A stretch of DNA of 64,000 bases from Clostridium sp. Its GTDB lineage: Bacteria; Bacillota; Clostridia; Lachnospirales; Lachnospiraceae. Each line of letters begins with the position of its first letter. Within the stretch, counting starts at the first letter, position 1. The DNA lies in assembly GCA_023664325.1 (NCBI GenBank), contig JAMPFS010000007.1, forward strand, positions 16,906 to 80,905. The letters run 5' to 3'. Shown here one piece after another: positions 17,747 through 26,434 of the stretch. Made by a program: the position numbers and the translations under genes. The notes below the pieces were generated by a model, which was not told where the DNA came from, did no database searches, and saw nothing but the letters and a program-made list of their open reading frames with translations.

Positions 17747-19573
17747 ATGTGTGGTATAGTTGGATATATTGGCAGGGAACAGGCTGCCCCCATTTTGCTG
17801 GATGGTCTGGCGAAGCTTGAGTACCGGGGATATGATTCAGCAGGGCTTGCAGTGTATGATGGGAACGATATTGAAATCGTGAAGGCAAAGGGAAGATTGC
17901 AGGCGTTGCGGGATTTGACAAGTGACGGGAACGGATTAAAGGGTTGTGTCGGAGTTGGACACACACGTTGGGCAACGCATGGGGAACCGACAGTTTCCAA
18001 TGCGCACCCGCATTATAATGGGGATAAGAGCATAGCAGTTGTGCATAATGGCATTATTGAGAATTACCAGCCCCTGAAAGCGAAAATGGTTTCCAAAGGA
18101 TATACTTTCCTGTCAGAGACGGATACAGAGGTTGTTGCGCATTTACTGGATTACTATTATGATGGCAACCCATTGCAGGCAATTGCAAAGGTAATGCACC
18201 GTGTGCAGGGTTCCTATGCCTTTGGCATCATTTTTAAGGAGTATCCGGATAAGATCTTTGCTGTGAGAAAGGATTCCCCGTTGATTGTAGGGCAGTCCGA
18301 ACAGGGGAATTTTATCGCTTCGGATGTACCGGCAATCTTAAAGTATACAAGAGATGTATATTTTATTGAAAACCGGGAAATTTGCGAGCTTACGGAAAGT
18401 GGCATTGCATTTTACAATGAGGACTTAGAGCCGATTGTCAAGGAGACAAAGACCATTGAATGGGATATTGAGGCTGCTGAAAAGGGCGGGTATGAGCATT
18501 TTATGCTAAAGGAGATTTACGAACAGCCAAAGGCGGTTTTAGACACCATAAGCCCTCGGATAAAAGATGACCGGATCGTAATGGATGAACTGAATATGGA
18601 AGAGGATGAGATTCAGAATCTGAAACGTATTTATATTATTGGATGTGGATCGGCTTATCATGTCGGCGTGACCGGAAAGTATGTGATAGAAAAGATCACC
18701 AGGATTCCGGTGGAGGTTGATCTGGCATCAGAGTTTCGTTATCGGAATCCGATTTTGGAGAAGGATTCGATGGTGATTATTATCAGCCAGTCCGGAGAGA
18801 CAGCAGATTCCCTGGCAGCGCTCCGTATGGCGCAGGAATTAGGCGTAAAGGTGTTAGGTGTTGTAAATGTAGTGGGTTCTACCATTGCAAGGGAAGCGGA
18901 TAATGTATTATATACCTGGGCAGGGCCGGAGATTTCCGTTGCGACAACGAAAGCATATAGTACACAGTTGGCGGCACTCTATCTGCTGGCAATGCATTTT
19001 GGAGATATCCGTGGAAGCATTTCGTCTGAGGAATATGATGAGATGTTGAAAGAATTGAAACGCCTCCCGGATAAAATTTCCGAGATTTTAGGAGATAAGG
19101 AGAGAATCCAGTGGTTTGCCAGCAAGTACGCAAATGCAAAGGACGTCTTTTTCTTAGGCCGCGGCTTGGATTATGCAACCGCATTAGAGGGTTCGCTCAA
19201 ACTGAAAGAGATTTCATATATTCATTCAGAGGCATATGCAGCCGGGGAATTAAAGCATGGAACGATATCACTGATTGAAGATGGAATTTTGACAGTGGCG
19301 GTTGTCACACAGCCGGATTTGTATGAGAAGATGATCAGTAATATTGTGGAGGTAAGCACAAGAGGCGGATATATTTTCACGCTTACCAATAAAGGGAATT
19401 GCGTAATGGAGGATTGTTCAGACTTTACAGTTTATATTCCAAAGACACATCCTTGTTTTGCACCATCCTTAGCAGTGGTTCCATTGCAGCTATTTGGATA
19501 TTATGTATCGGTTGCAAAGGGATTGGATGTGGATAAACCAAGAAATCTGGCAAAGTCAGTAACGGTAGAATAA
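17747..19573 (+). CDS. glmS: Glutamine-fructose-6-phosphate aminotransferase
   Basis: 608 residues. It makes glucosamine-6-phosphate from fructose-6-phosphate and glutamine, the first committed step to UDP-GlcNAc for peptidoglycan. The N-terminal Ntn glutaminase domain begins MCGIVGYIG, with Cys2 exposed after Met removal, and has GHTRWATHGEP. Two SIS isomerase domains follow (IIGCGSAYHVG, IIISQSGETADSL, FLGRGLDYATALEGSLKLKE), and the C-terminus (DKPRNLAKSVTVE) is canonical. It has its own promoter and a strong GGAGG. Confidence 0.97.
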   Translation: MCGIVGYIGREQAAPILLDGLAKLEYRGYDSAGLAVYDGNDIEIVKAKGRLQALRDLTSDGNGLKGCVGVGHTRWATHGEPTVSNAHPHYNGDKSIAVVHNGIIENYQPLKAKMVSKGYTFLSETDTEVVAHLLDYYYDGNPLQAIAKVMHRVQGSYAFGIIFKEYPDKIFAVRKDSPLIVGQSEQGNFIASDVPAILKYTRDVYFIENREICELTESGIAFYNEDLEPIVKETKTIEWDIEAAEKGGYEHFMLKEIYEQPKAVLDTISPRIKDDRIVMDELNMEEDEIQNLKRIYIIGCGSAYHVGVTGKYVIEKITRIPVEVDLASEFRYRNPILEKDSMVIIISQSGETADSLAALRMAQELGVKVLGVVNVVGSTIAREADNVLYTWAGPEISVATTKAYSTQLAALYLLAMHFGDIRGSISSEEYDEMLKELKRLPDKISEILGDKERIQWFASKYANAKDVFFLGRGLDYATALEGSLKLKEISYIHSEAYAAGELKHGTISLIEDGILTVAVVTQPDLYEKMISNIVEVSTRGGYIFTLTNKGNCVMEDCSDFTVYIPKTHPCFAPSLAVVPLQLFGYYVSVAKGLDVDKPRNLAKSVTVE

Positions 19574-19616
19574 TAGTTTGGATGACAGGCTGTAACAATT
19601 AGGAGGAATAATTTTC

Positions 19617-20747
19617 ATGAGCAGGAAGCGAAAGAGCAAAAAGAACAAAAGGCTGGGGGTTATATTATTAATTGAAGTTCTTGTATTGATACTATTGGTT
19701 GTCGGCTATGCCGTCTGGTATATGAATAGTAAGCTTAACAAGATTGAACGGTCGGAGGAGCCGACGACAGAGATTGATGTCAGTGATGCAGCGACAGAGA
19801 TCATGGAGGAGGAATACCAGACGATCGCTTTGTTTGGCGTGGATACCAGGGATACTGTCGATATGACGAAGAAGAATGCGGCGAGAAGTGATGCAATCAT
19901 TGTCGCATGCATTAATAACAAGACAAAAGAGGTGCAGCTTGTTTCGATTTACAGGGATTGTCTGTTAGAGACTGCATCGCCGGATTCTACAACGAGAAAG
20001 GTGACAGAGGCATATTTTTACGGCGGGCCAAACGGCGCAGTTGAGACGTTGAATAAGAATCTGGATTTGAACATTAAGGATTATGTAACGGTAGACTTTA
20101 AAGCGCTGGCGAATGCCATTGATGCGCTTGGAGGCATCACGATTAATGTGAAGGCAAAAGAGATTAATAACCTGAACCATAATTTAGAGGAGCAGGTAGA
20201 AGTAACCGGCATTTATTCGGAGGGTGTGTGGTCTGCGGGAGAGCAGGTGCTGAATGGAACGCAGGCAGTTGCATATGCCAGAATCCGTAAGGTCGGCAAC
20301 AATGATTTTGAGAGGACACAGAGGCAGCGCGCTGTTATATCCGCAATGATTGCGAAGGCGAAGGAATCTGATTTGTCAACCATCAATAAGGTAATTGACG
20401 AGGTATTCCCTCAGATTGCCACCAATATGAGCAACCGGCAGTTGATCTCGTTGGCAGCAGATGTATTTGACTATAAGCTGGCAGAGAATACGGGATTCCC
20501 GCTTGCGCACACAACACCGAATTTAGGGAGTAAGGGCAGCGTGGTTGTTCCGGCAGATTTGCTTTCCAATGTAAAATATTTGCATGAGTTTTTATATCCA
20601 AATGATACAGAATATACACCATCTTCTGAATTACAGCGGATCAGTGCATTAATTACAAATGAGACGGGTGTATATGACCAGTTTACAGAAGATTCCACAA
20701 CAGAGGAACCGACTGCAACAAATTCATCAGAGGCAACGGAAAATTGA
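19617..20747 (+). CDS. LytR-CpsA-Psr (LCP) family wall-polymer ligase
   Basis: 376 residues. It has a basic cytoplasmic tip, one membrane segment (LGVILLIEVLVLILLVVGYA, about residues 13-32) and an extracellular LCP domain (about 65-285) with the conserved acidic and Arg positions (LFGVDTRD, ARSDAIIVACI, LVSIYRDCLLE, DRAQ-like FERTQRQRAVI). LCP enzymes transfer undecaprenyl-linked polymers such as teichoic acid or capsule to peptidoglycan. The C-terminal 100 residues are a Thr/Ser/Glu-rich tail. It lies 43 bp after glmS, which fits an envelope role. Confidence 0.9.
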   Translation: MSRKRKSKKNKRLGVILLIEVLVLILLVVGYAVWYMNSKLNKIERSEEPTTEIDVSDAATEIMEEEYQTIALFGVDTRDTVDMTKKNAARSDAIIVACINNKTKEVQLVSIYRDCLLETASPDSTTRKVTEAYFYGGPNGAVETLNKNLDLNIKDYVTVDFKALANAIDALGGITINVKAKEINNLNHNLEEQVEVTGIYSEGVWSAGEQVLNGTQAVAYARIRKVGNNDFERTQRQRAVISAMIAKAKESDLSTINKVIDEVFPQIATNMSNRQLISLAADVFDYKLAENTGFPLAHTTPNLGSKGSVVVPADLLSNVKYLHEFLYPNDTEYTPSSELQRISALITNETGVYDQFTEDSTTEEPTATNSSEATEN

Positions 20748-20773
20748 GAGACTAAAAGGCACCCGCAGAATGG

Positions 20774-20814
20774 GAACTGTATCAATTCACATATAATTGG
20801 TACAGTTCTTTTTA
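20774..20814 (+). terminator. Terminator hairpin between the LCP gene and the transglutaminase gene
   Basis: A 14-bp stem (GAACTGTATCAATT with AATTGGTACAGTTC, one G-U pair) with a 7-nt loop is followed by TTTTTAT. It ends 6 bp before the Shine-Dalgarno of the next gene, leaving almost no room for a separate promoter. Confidence 0.8.
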
Positions 20815-20832
20815 TCACATGGAGGAAATGGT

Positions 20833-23412
20833 ATGGAAATGATAAAATTACGCAGAACAATTTATCAAGCTGCTGCCTGCATTGGCATTGGACTGGTCGC
20901 TATGTGTGGCGGACAGGTCCTGGCAGCAGGGAATGTGACAGAAGATTTGGAACATATGGAACTGATACAAAATGGCGCTTTGGTTGTGCCGAATGAAAAC
21001 TATTCCTTTGAGCAGTCAGATGAAACATCCATGATTACTTATTTTTCGTCTGAGGAGGAGCAGGTCACGGATGTGGAAAAGATGCAGCAAAATGCTCAGA
21101 TGATTCGTCTGAATAATGAGGCGACTTTGAAGCAGCGCAAGGAGGATTGCGCCAAAGTGCTGTTTGACGGAATGATGGCATTGGAGAGCCGGATTGACGT
21201 GGAACAGTTTGCCCTTAGTTCGGAAGAGTTTAAAGAAGTCATTTCAGATGTAGTGAACAGTAATCCGGAGCTTTTTTACGTTCGGAATGCATATAGCGCC
21301 GGCAAGTTCTATTTGTCGGGAAACAGCGGCACACAAATTGTCCAATACTGTTTCAAACTGTATGAGTACCAGGACACTGCCGGAAATCCTGACCGGGAAA
21401 AAATCAATGCCTTAAAAAGTCAGGTGGAAACGAAGAAAAGGGAAATTTTAACAAGTGTGATTGCCAATGATATGAGTACTGTGGAGAAAGCGCTTGCGAT
21501 ACATGATTATATTGTATTAAACACGAAGTACGATCATGCAGCATATTTGAAGTATACGGCAGCGGGCAGTCCGGCTGGCAGCAAGTCAGAATATTTTGAT
21601 GACGGAGATTTTGATATATATGGCACGCTGGTGAATGGAATGGCAGTATGCCAGGGATATTGCCTTACATACAAGTATTTGTTAGAGGCGGCAGGGATTG
21701 ATAATGTCGGTTTTGCCTCAAACAACGACCATATCTGGAATACGGTTACATTTGCAGGCAACAGCTATTATGTAGACTGTACATGGGATGATCCAAACTG
21801 GGATACACTTGGCAACGTCAAGCATGACAATTTCTTAAAGAGTGAAAAAGCCTTTCAGCATACGGTTTTGGAAACGGACAGGGTATGTAACGGCACAGCA
21901 TATGATTCTGCATTTTGGGGAGATGTAGCTTCTGCCTTCTGGTATTATCGTGGGTATTATTATTACATGGGAAAAAATGGCACCTTATATCGCACAAAAT
22001 TGAGGACACAGGCAGATATTTTAGCCGAAAAGACACCGATTGCCAATGTTGGGACAGAGACATCGGAGGTCTGGAATTATGAGAATGCAGGAAAAACTGC
22101 ACTGGTAAAGGCGAATATTGTGTATCATGACAGGCAGAAAATTTATTATTATAATATCAAAACCGGTGAACAGGGAACGGCACTGACCCCGGCACTGGAA
22201 CAGGATGAGTTCATATATGGAATTTTGTATCAGAATGGAACATTTTATTATGCAACAAGGAAGCAGGAGGAAAGTACAGGCAGCGACACATATTTAAACA
22301 CGCAGCAAAATTGTGTCGAGGCGCAGCTTCCACAGCAGCTTTTTGAGATACCGGTTGAGTCGATAACGCTGGATGGAGAAAAGCAGATCCGGCTTACAAT
22401 GGAGGAAGGAACGCTGAAGGGAGAAAAGACAAAGCTTTCTGTCAGTATTTTGCCGCAGAATGCAACAGATAAGCGGATTGGGCAATGGACGAGCAGTGAT
22501 TCTTCGATTGCAACGGTGGATATTAACGGTACGGTAAAAGCGGTTGGCCCTGGAACTGTGGTAATCACGGCAATATCTTATGACGGTCTTGTGACAGGCA
22601 GTTATACCGTAAATGTTGTGTATGATGGCGTGATTGTTGAAAAAGACGGCAAGATGACATATTATGAAAACGGAAAACGGTTGGAAAACTGCTTTTATCA
22701 GGCGGGCAGTAAGCAGTATTATCTGGATAAGAACGGGCATATCGTAACGGGCTGGCTGACAGTCAGCGGAAAACAGTACTATTTTGATAAAAACGGTGTT
22801 ATGTTAACCGGAATACAGACCATTGATAAGAAACAATATCTGTTTTCTGACAAAGGCATCATGCAGACCGGGTGGCAAACCCTAGCCGGCAGACGGTACT
22901 ATCTTGATAAAAATGGTGTTATGTTAACCGGATGGCAGACCATTTCCAAGAAGAAATATTACTTTGCCGGGAATGGAGTGATGCAGACCGGCTGGAAAAC
23001 AATCGGGAAAAAGAAATACTATTTTGATGCGAATGGTATTATGTTAACCGGATGGCAGAAACTGAACGGCAAAAAATACTATTTTTCCTCTGATGGTGTT
23101 ATGTCAACTGGTTGGAAGACGATCAAGAAGAAAAAATATTATTTTAACAGCAATGGGGCAATGCAGACCGGATGGAAGACAATCAAGAAGAAAAAGTACT
23201 ATTTTAACAGCAATGGGGCAATGCAGACCGGATGGAAGACAATCAAGAAGAAAAAGTATTATTTTAACAGCAAGGGAGTCATGCAAAAAGGGTTTAAGAC
23301 GATTAAGGGAAAACGGTATTATTTTAACAGCAAAGGAGTTATGCAGACCGGACTTTGTAAGGTGAAAGGAATTTCTTACTATTTTGCAAAAGACGGGCAT
23401 CTGGTGAGCTAA
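20833..23412 (+). CDS. Secreted transglutaminase-like protein with Ig-like domain and wall-binding repeats
   Basis: 859 residues. A signal peptide (AACIGIGLVAMCGGQVLAAG, cleavage near residue 35) is followed by a transglutaminase-like domain with a full triad: Cys273 in AVCQGYC, His300 in NNDHIWN, Asp315 in VDCTWDD. Then come a Big2/Ig-like domain (about 505-595, ATVDINGTVKAVGPGTVVIT) and twelve 20-residue choline-binding-type repeats of the form GWxTIxKKKYYFNxNGxMQT. It could crosslink or cleave proteins or peptides at the wall, but chemistry cannot be read from the triad alone. ATG 20833 has GGAGG 7 bp upstream. Confidence 0.88.
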   Translation: MEMIKLRRTIYQAAACIGIGLVAMCGGQVLAAGNVTEDLEHMELIQNGALVVPNENYSFEQSDETSMITYFSSEEEQVTDVEKMQQNAQMIRLNNEATLKQRKEDCAKVLFDGMMALESRIDVEQFALSSEEFKEVISDVVNSNPELFYVRNAYSAGKFYLSGNSGTQIVQYCFKLYEYQDTAGNPDREKINALKSQVETKKREILTSVIANDMSTVEKALAIHDYIVLNTKYDHAAYLKYTAAGSPAGSKSEYFDDGDFDIYGTLVNGMAVCQGYCLTYKYLLEAAGIDNVGFASNNDHIWNTVTFAGNSYYVDCTWDDPNWDTLGNVKHDNFLKSEKAFQHTVLETDRVCNGTAYDSAFWGDVASAFWYYRGYYYYMGKNGTLYRTKLRTQADILAEKTPIANVGTETSEVWNYENAGKTALVKANIVYHDRQKIYYYNIKTGEQGTALTPALEQDEFIYGILYQNGTFYYATRKQEESTGSDTYLNTQQNCVEAQLPQQLFEIPVESITLDGEKQIRLTMEEGTLKGEKTKLSVSILPQNATDKRIGQWTSSDSSIATVDINGTVKAVGPGTVVITAISYDGLVTGSYTVNVVYDGVIVEKDGKMTYYENGKRLENCFYQAGSKQYYLDKNGHIVTGWLTVSGKQYYFDKNGVMLTGIQTIDKKQYLFSDKGIMQTGWQTLAGRRYYLDKNGVMLTGWQTISKKKYYFAGNGVMQTGWKTIGKKKYYFDANGIMLTGWQKLNGKKYYFSSDGVMSTGWKTIKKKKYYFNSNGAMQTGWKTIKKKKYYFNSNGAMQTGWKTIKKKKYYFNSKGVMQKGFKTIKGKRYYFNSKGVMQTGLCKVKGISYYFAKDGHLVS
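22711..23403 (+). repeat. Tandem 60-bp repeats encoding wall-binding modules
   Basis: About twelve in-frame 60-bp units encode one YYF...NG-M-TGW module each. Units at 23101-23160, 23161-23220 and 23221-23280 are nearly identical at base level, whereas earlier units have diverged. This suggests recent copy-number change by slippage or recombination at the 3' end. Confidence 0.9.
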
Positions 23413-23477
23413 TAAAGGATAGTTCGGTAAACAGTGTTTTGCAAATTGCAAATGAGATGGAAAGGGGAGGTTTCAAC

Positions 23478-24803
23478 ATGAAGAGAATATTTTTTGGATT
23501 GGTATTGGGAATCATGCTGCTGTTTGGGGCAGGCGTAAACGCATCAGCGGAAACGGCAGTGGAGAAAAATGGGGCATTGAAGGTATCCGGAACTACGCTT
23601 GTAAGCCAGAAAACGGGAAAGGCGGTAAAGCTTCAAGGCGTCAGTACGCATGGAATCAATTGGGATGTAGGATATCCTTATATATCAAAGAGCGCATTTC
23701 AAACTCTGCGAAACAGTTATGGGGTCAATGCCATCCGTCTGGCAATGTATACACAGGATTATGATGGATATTGCACAGGAGCGGGGAGCGCATCACAACA
23801 GGAGGTTCAGAAGAAATTAAAAGAGCGGATTGATAAGGGTGTTCAGGCGGCAACGGATCTTGGCATGTATGTGATTATCGACTGGCATGTGTTACAGGAT
23901 AAGGATCCCAATGTATATAAAAAGCAGGCAAAGACCTTTTTTAAGGAAATGTCTGCAAAGTATGCGGCATATGACAATGTTTTATATGAGATTTGCAATG
24001 AACCAAACAGCGGTACTACATGGAGTGAAATTAAGAAATATGCAAAAGAAGTCATCCCGGTTATCCGTGCAAATGATCCGGATGCCGTTATTATCGTTGG
24101 CACTCCAAACTGGTCCCAGGATGTGGATATAGCCGCTGATTCACCGCTTTCCTATGAAAATGTTATGTACGCCATGCATTTCTATTCTGCGACACATAAA
24201 AGTGACATGAGAAATAAGTTACAGACTGCGCTTGATAAAAAACTGCCGGTTATGGTTACGGAATACGGGGTATCCGAAGCAAGCGGTAATGGAAGCATTG
24301 ATACAAAGGAAGCAGGTAAATGGCTGGATATGCTCGATAAGAATGATATCAGTTACTTTGCATGGAGCCTGAGCAATAAGGCGGAGTCTGCCTCCCTTCT
24401 GAAAGCAGGCACGAAGAAAAAGAGCGGATGGAAAACATCTGATTTGTCAAAGGCAGGCAAGTGGGTATTTGCCAGGTACCAAAAGGCAGCCGGCATTTCA
24501 AATACCGCAGCAAAGCCGAAAAAAGTGAGTGGTTTAACGGTTAAAAACCAGAAGGGGAAAAAGATAAAAATCTCCTATAAGAAGGTGGCGGGAGCGACCG
24601 GATATGAGATTTCCTACAGCACCAGCAAAAGCTTTGCCAAGAGCAAGACCAAGACGGTCAAAACAAAAAAGACAAGTTACACGGTGAAAAAGAGAACAAA
24701 GGGGAAAACCTACTATATCCGTGTCCGGGCATATAAAACAGCAAATGGAAGTACGGTAAAGGGTTCCTATTGTACCGCCAAAAAAGTCAAGATAAAAAAA
24801 TAG
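23478..24803 (+). CDS. Secreted GH5 cellulase (endo-beta-1,4-glucanase)
   Basis: 441 residues. A signal peptide (FGLVLGIMLLFGAGVNASA, cleavage near residue 25) precedes a glycoside hydrolase family 5 barrel (about 35-340). The family motifs are visible: LQGVSTHGINW, the NAIRLAMY Arg, DWHVL, general acid Glu175 in ICNEPNSGT, and nucleophile Glu262 in VTEYGVSE. The C-terminal 90 residues are a Lys-rich fibronectin-III-like module (GLTVKNQKGKKIKISYKKV). ATG 23478 has GGGGAGG 7 bp upstream. It lies 65 bp after the transglutaminase gene and is probably co-transcribed. Endoglucanase activity is the best guess; other beta-glucans are possible. Confidence 0.9.
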   Translation: MKRIFFGLVLGIMLLFGAGVNASAETAVEKNGALKVSGTTLVSQKTGKAVKLQGVSTHGINWDVGYPYISKSAFQTLRNSYGVNAIRLAMYTQDYDGYCTGAGSASQQEVQKKLKERIDKGVQAATDLGMYVIIDWHVLQDKDPNVYKKQAKTFFKEMSAKYAAYDNVLYEICNEPNSGTTWSEIKKYAKEVIPVIRANDPDAVIIVGTPNWSQDVDIAADSPLSYENVMYAMHFYSATHKSDMRNKLQTALDKKLPVMVTEYGVSEASGNGSIDTKEAGKWLDMLDKNDISYFAWSLSNKAESASLLKAGTKKKSGWKTSDLSKAGKWVFARYQKAAGISNTAAKPKKVSGLTVKNQKGKKIKISYKKVAGATGYEISYSTSKSFAKSKTKTVKTKKTSYTVKKRTKGKTYYIRVRAYKTANGSTVKGSYCTAKKVKIKK

Positions 24804-24807
24804 CGAT

Positions 24808-24824
24808 TGTATCATAGTTGTAAC
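24808..24824 (+). promoter_or_regulatory. Near-match WalR box upstream of the L,D-transpeptidase gene
   Basis: TGTATC-N5-TGTAAC differs at one position from the published WalR/YycF consensus TGTWAH-N5-TGTWAH. It lies 45 bp upstream of the -35 element of the promoter at 24870. Confidence 0.35.
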
Positions 24825-24869
24825 AATCATAAAGAAAAGATGAAAAATGCACTAGTTTTGTCGAAACGC

Positions 24870-24898
24870 TTGCAGAAATCAATATATGACATTATAAT
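24870..24898 (+). promoter_or_regulatory. Promoter of the L,D-transpeptidase gene
   Basis: TTGCAG and TATAAT are spaced by 17 bp, ending 51 bp before the ATG. Confidence 0.7.
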
Positions 24899-24948
24899 GT
24901 GGGAGAAACAATAATCAAATAGGTCTACATAATGAATGGAGAAATGTT

Positions 24949-26094
24949 ATGAAAAGAAAATGGCAATGTGTTGGCAGGCATTGTTTGTGGATGCTTGCGG
25001 TGGGTGTGATGTTAGGAAGCGGCAGTGTGGCGCATGCAACGGTCATTGATGCGCAGCCGGACAAACCAACCGTCACTACTACAGAATCTACAGAAGAGAA
25101 TATTATACATGGATGGAATGCGGCAAAGGACAAATACTATAAAAATGGTGCAGCTGTTACCGGAGTACAGAAGATTCATGATGATTTATATTATTTTGAA
25201 AAGGATGGCAAGCTGTACAAGAAAACCGGTTACCGAACCATTGCAGGAAAGAAGTACTATTTCGATAAGGATCACACAATGAAGACAGGTGTGGTAAAGG
25301 TGAAGGGCAAGCGATACTATTTTAGCAAGAACAATGGCGCACGTTATGAGCAGAAAGGAATCCGCAAGGTTGACGGTCAATATTACCGGTTTGGCAGCAA
25401 ATATGAATTGAAGTCAGGATGGGCAAGAAGTAAAGGCAAACGGTACTACTTTGATAAGAAAACGTATCAGGGCGCTGTTGGCTGGACATATATTGGCAAG
25501 TACAAATACTACTTCAACAAAAAAGGACAGTTAGTGCAGGATTTGCGGAATGCAAAGGTGCTTTCTAAAAAGCAGACCCAAAAGAATCAAAAGGGTACCT
25601 ATATGATTAAGGTAAACCGTACGGCGAGCTGTGTAACCGTCTATGCGAGGGATTATGACAAAACGTATAAGAGTGCAAAAGCAAGCTATGTGATACCGGT
25701 AGTCTCTTTTGTATGTTCTGCCGGCAGTGCCACGCCGGTTGGAACTTTTTCCATTCGGGACAAGCTGCGCTGGCATGAACTGATGGGGCCTTCCTGGGGG
25801 CAGTGGTGTGAACATTTAACGGACGATATTTTATTTCATTCCGTATATTATAATGTGGAAAAGAACAATAAGACATTGGATGTTTCGGCATATAATAAGC
25901 TTGGAAGCATGGCATCTCACGGCTGCATACGGCTGACGGCTGGTGATGCAAAGTGGATCTTTGACAATTGCGGAGTTGGAACATCGGTTACGATTTATAA
26001 CAATAAGAAGAATCCGGGACCGTTTGACAAACCAAAAGCAAAGAAACTGTCTTCCGGTCATACATGGGATCCTACCGATCCGGCATTCAAATAA
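24949..26094 (+). CDS. Secreted L,D-transpeptidase (YkuD) with wall-binding repeats
   Basis: 381 residues. A signal peptide (LWMLAVGVMLGSGSVAHA, cleavage near residue 28) is followed by about six choline-binding-type repeats (residues 50-200, e.g. GKKYYFDKDHTMKTG) and a C-terminal YkuD domain. The catalytic motif is intact (MASHGCIRLTAGDAKWIF, Cys326, with the upstream His in ILFHSVYY). It makes 3-3 peptidoglycan crosslinks or attaches proteins to the wall. Its repeats resemble those of the transglutaminase protein at 20833, so both probably bind the same wall polymer. It has its own promoter and ends before a strong terminator. Confidence 0.92.
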   Translation: MKRKWQCVGRHCLWMLAVGVMLGSGSVAHATVIDAQPDKPTVTTTESTEENIIHGWNAAKDKYYKNGAAVTGVQKIHDDLYYFEKDGKLYKKTGYRTIAGKKYYFDKDHTMKTGVVKVKGKRYYFSKNNGARYEQKGIRKVDGQYYRFGSKYELKSGWARSKGKRYYFDKKTYQGAVGWTYIGKYKYYFNKKGQLVQDLRNAKVLSKKQTQKNQKGTYMIKVNRTASCVTVYARDYDKTYKSAKASYVIPVVSFVCSAGSATPVGTFSIRDKLRWHELMGPSWGQWCEHLTDDILFHSVYYNVEKNNKTLDVSAYNKLGSMASHGCIRLTAGDAKWIFDNCGVGTSVTIYNNKKNPGPFDKPKAKKLSSGHTWDPTDPAFK

Positions 26095-26159
26095 GATGAA
26101 TGGCTTATCACCGGTTAAGCCGGAGACAGGCGGTCATTCCTTTTAATCGCAGAATGATG

Positions 26160-26225
26160 AGAGGAATCTTAAAATAACATTTGTGTTGCGCAGATGAAAT
26201 ATTTTAAGATTCCTCTTTTGTTTTG
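26160..26225 (+). terminator. Terminator after the L,D-transpeptidase gene
   Basis: A perfect 16-bp stem (AGAGGAATCTTAAAAT with ATTTTAAGATTCCTCT) is followed by a T-rich run (TTTGTTTTG). Confidence 0.9.
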
Positions 26226-26434
26226 ACAGGATAAGTCAGACAATAATGCTATAAAAGCTATATAAGTCAGATTATTCGACAATATGTCGCTATTATACTA
26301 TTTACAAAAAAAGACGTTCGTTGTATTATATCAATTGATTTATAAAATAATGATTATTTCATAATGTCAACATTATATTTTAAGCGTTCCATCCGCTGGA
26401 AGGATGGACACATAGTCAGAAAGGAAAGAAAATC
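26226..26434 (+). promoter_or_regulatory. gltB upstream control region
   Basis: This is the promoter half of the 340-bp gap before gltB. It holds two direct copies of ATAAGTCAGA (26231-26240 and 26262-26271, 31 bp apart, about three helical turns), a short dyad CGACA-ATA-TGTCG (26277-26289), and a possible promoter TTGTAT-N16-TAAAAT (26321-26348). No riboswitch or T-box motif was recognised. The repeats look like activator or repressor sites, but I cannot name the protein. Confidence 0.45.

Noticed and set aside
17672..17747. glmS ribozyme upstream of glmS
   Set aside because: The leader is too short and shows no ribozyme core.
23093..23365. Repetitive open frames in other frames of the wall-binding repeats
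   Set aside because: They are frame shadows of the 60-bp tandem repeats.
22711..23403. Regular repeats resembling a CRISPR-like array
   Set aside because: The units are in-frame 60-bp coding repeats without unique spacers.
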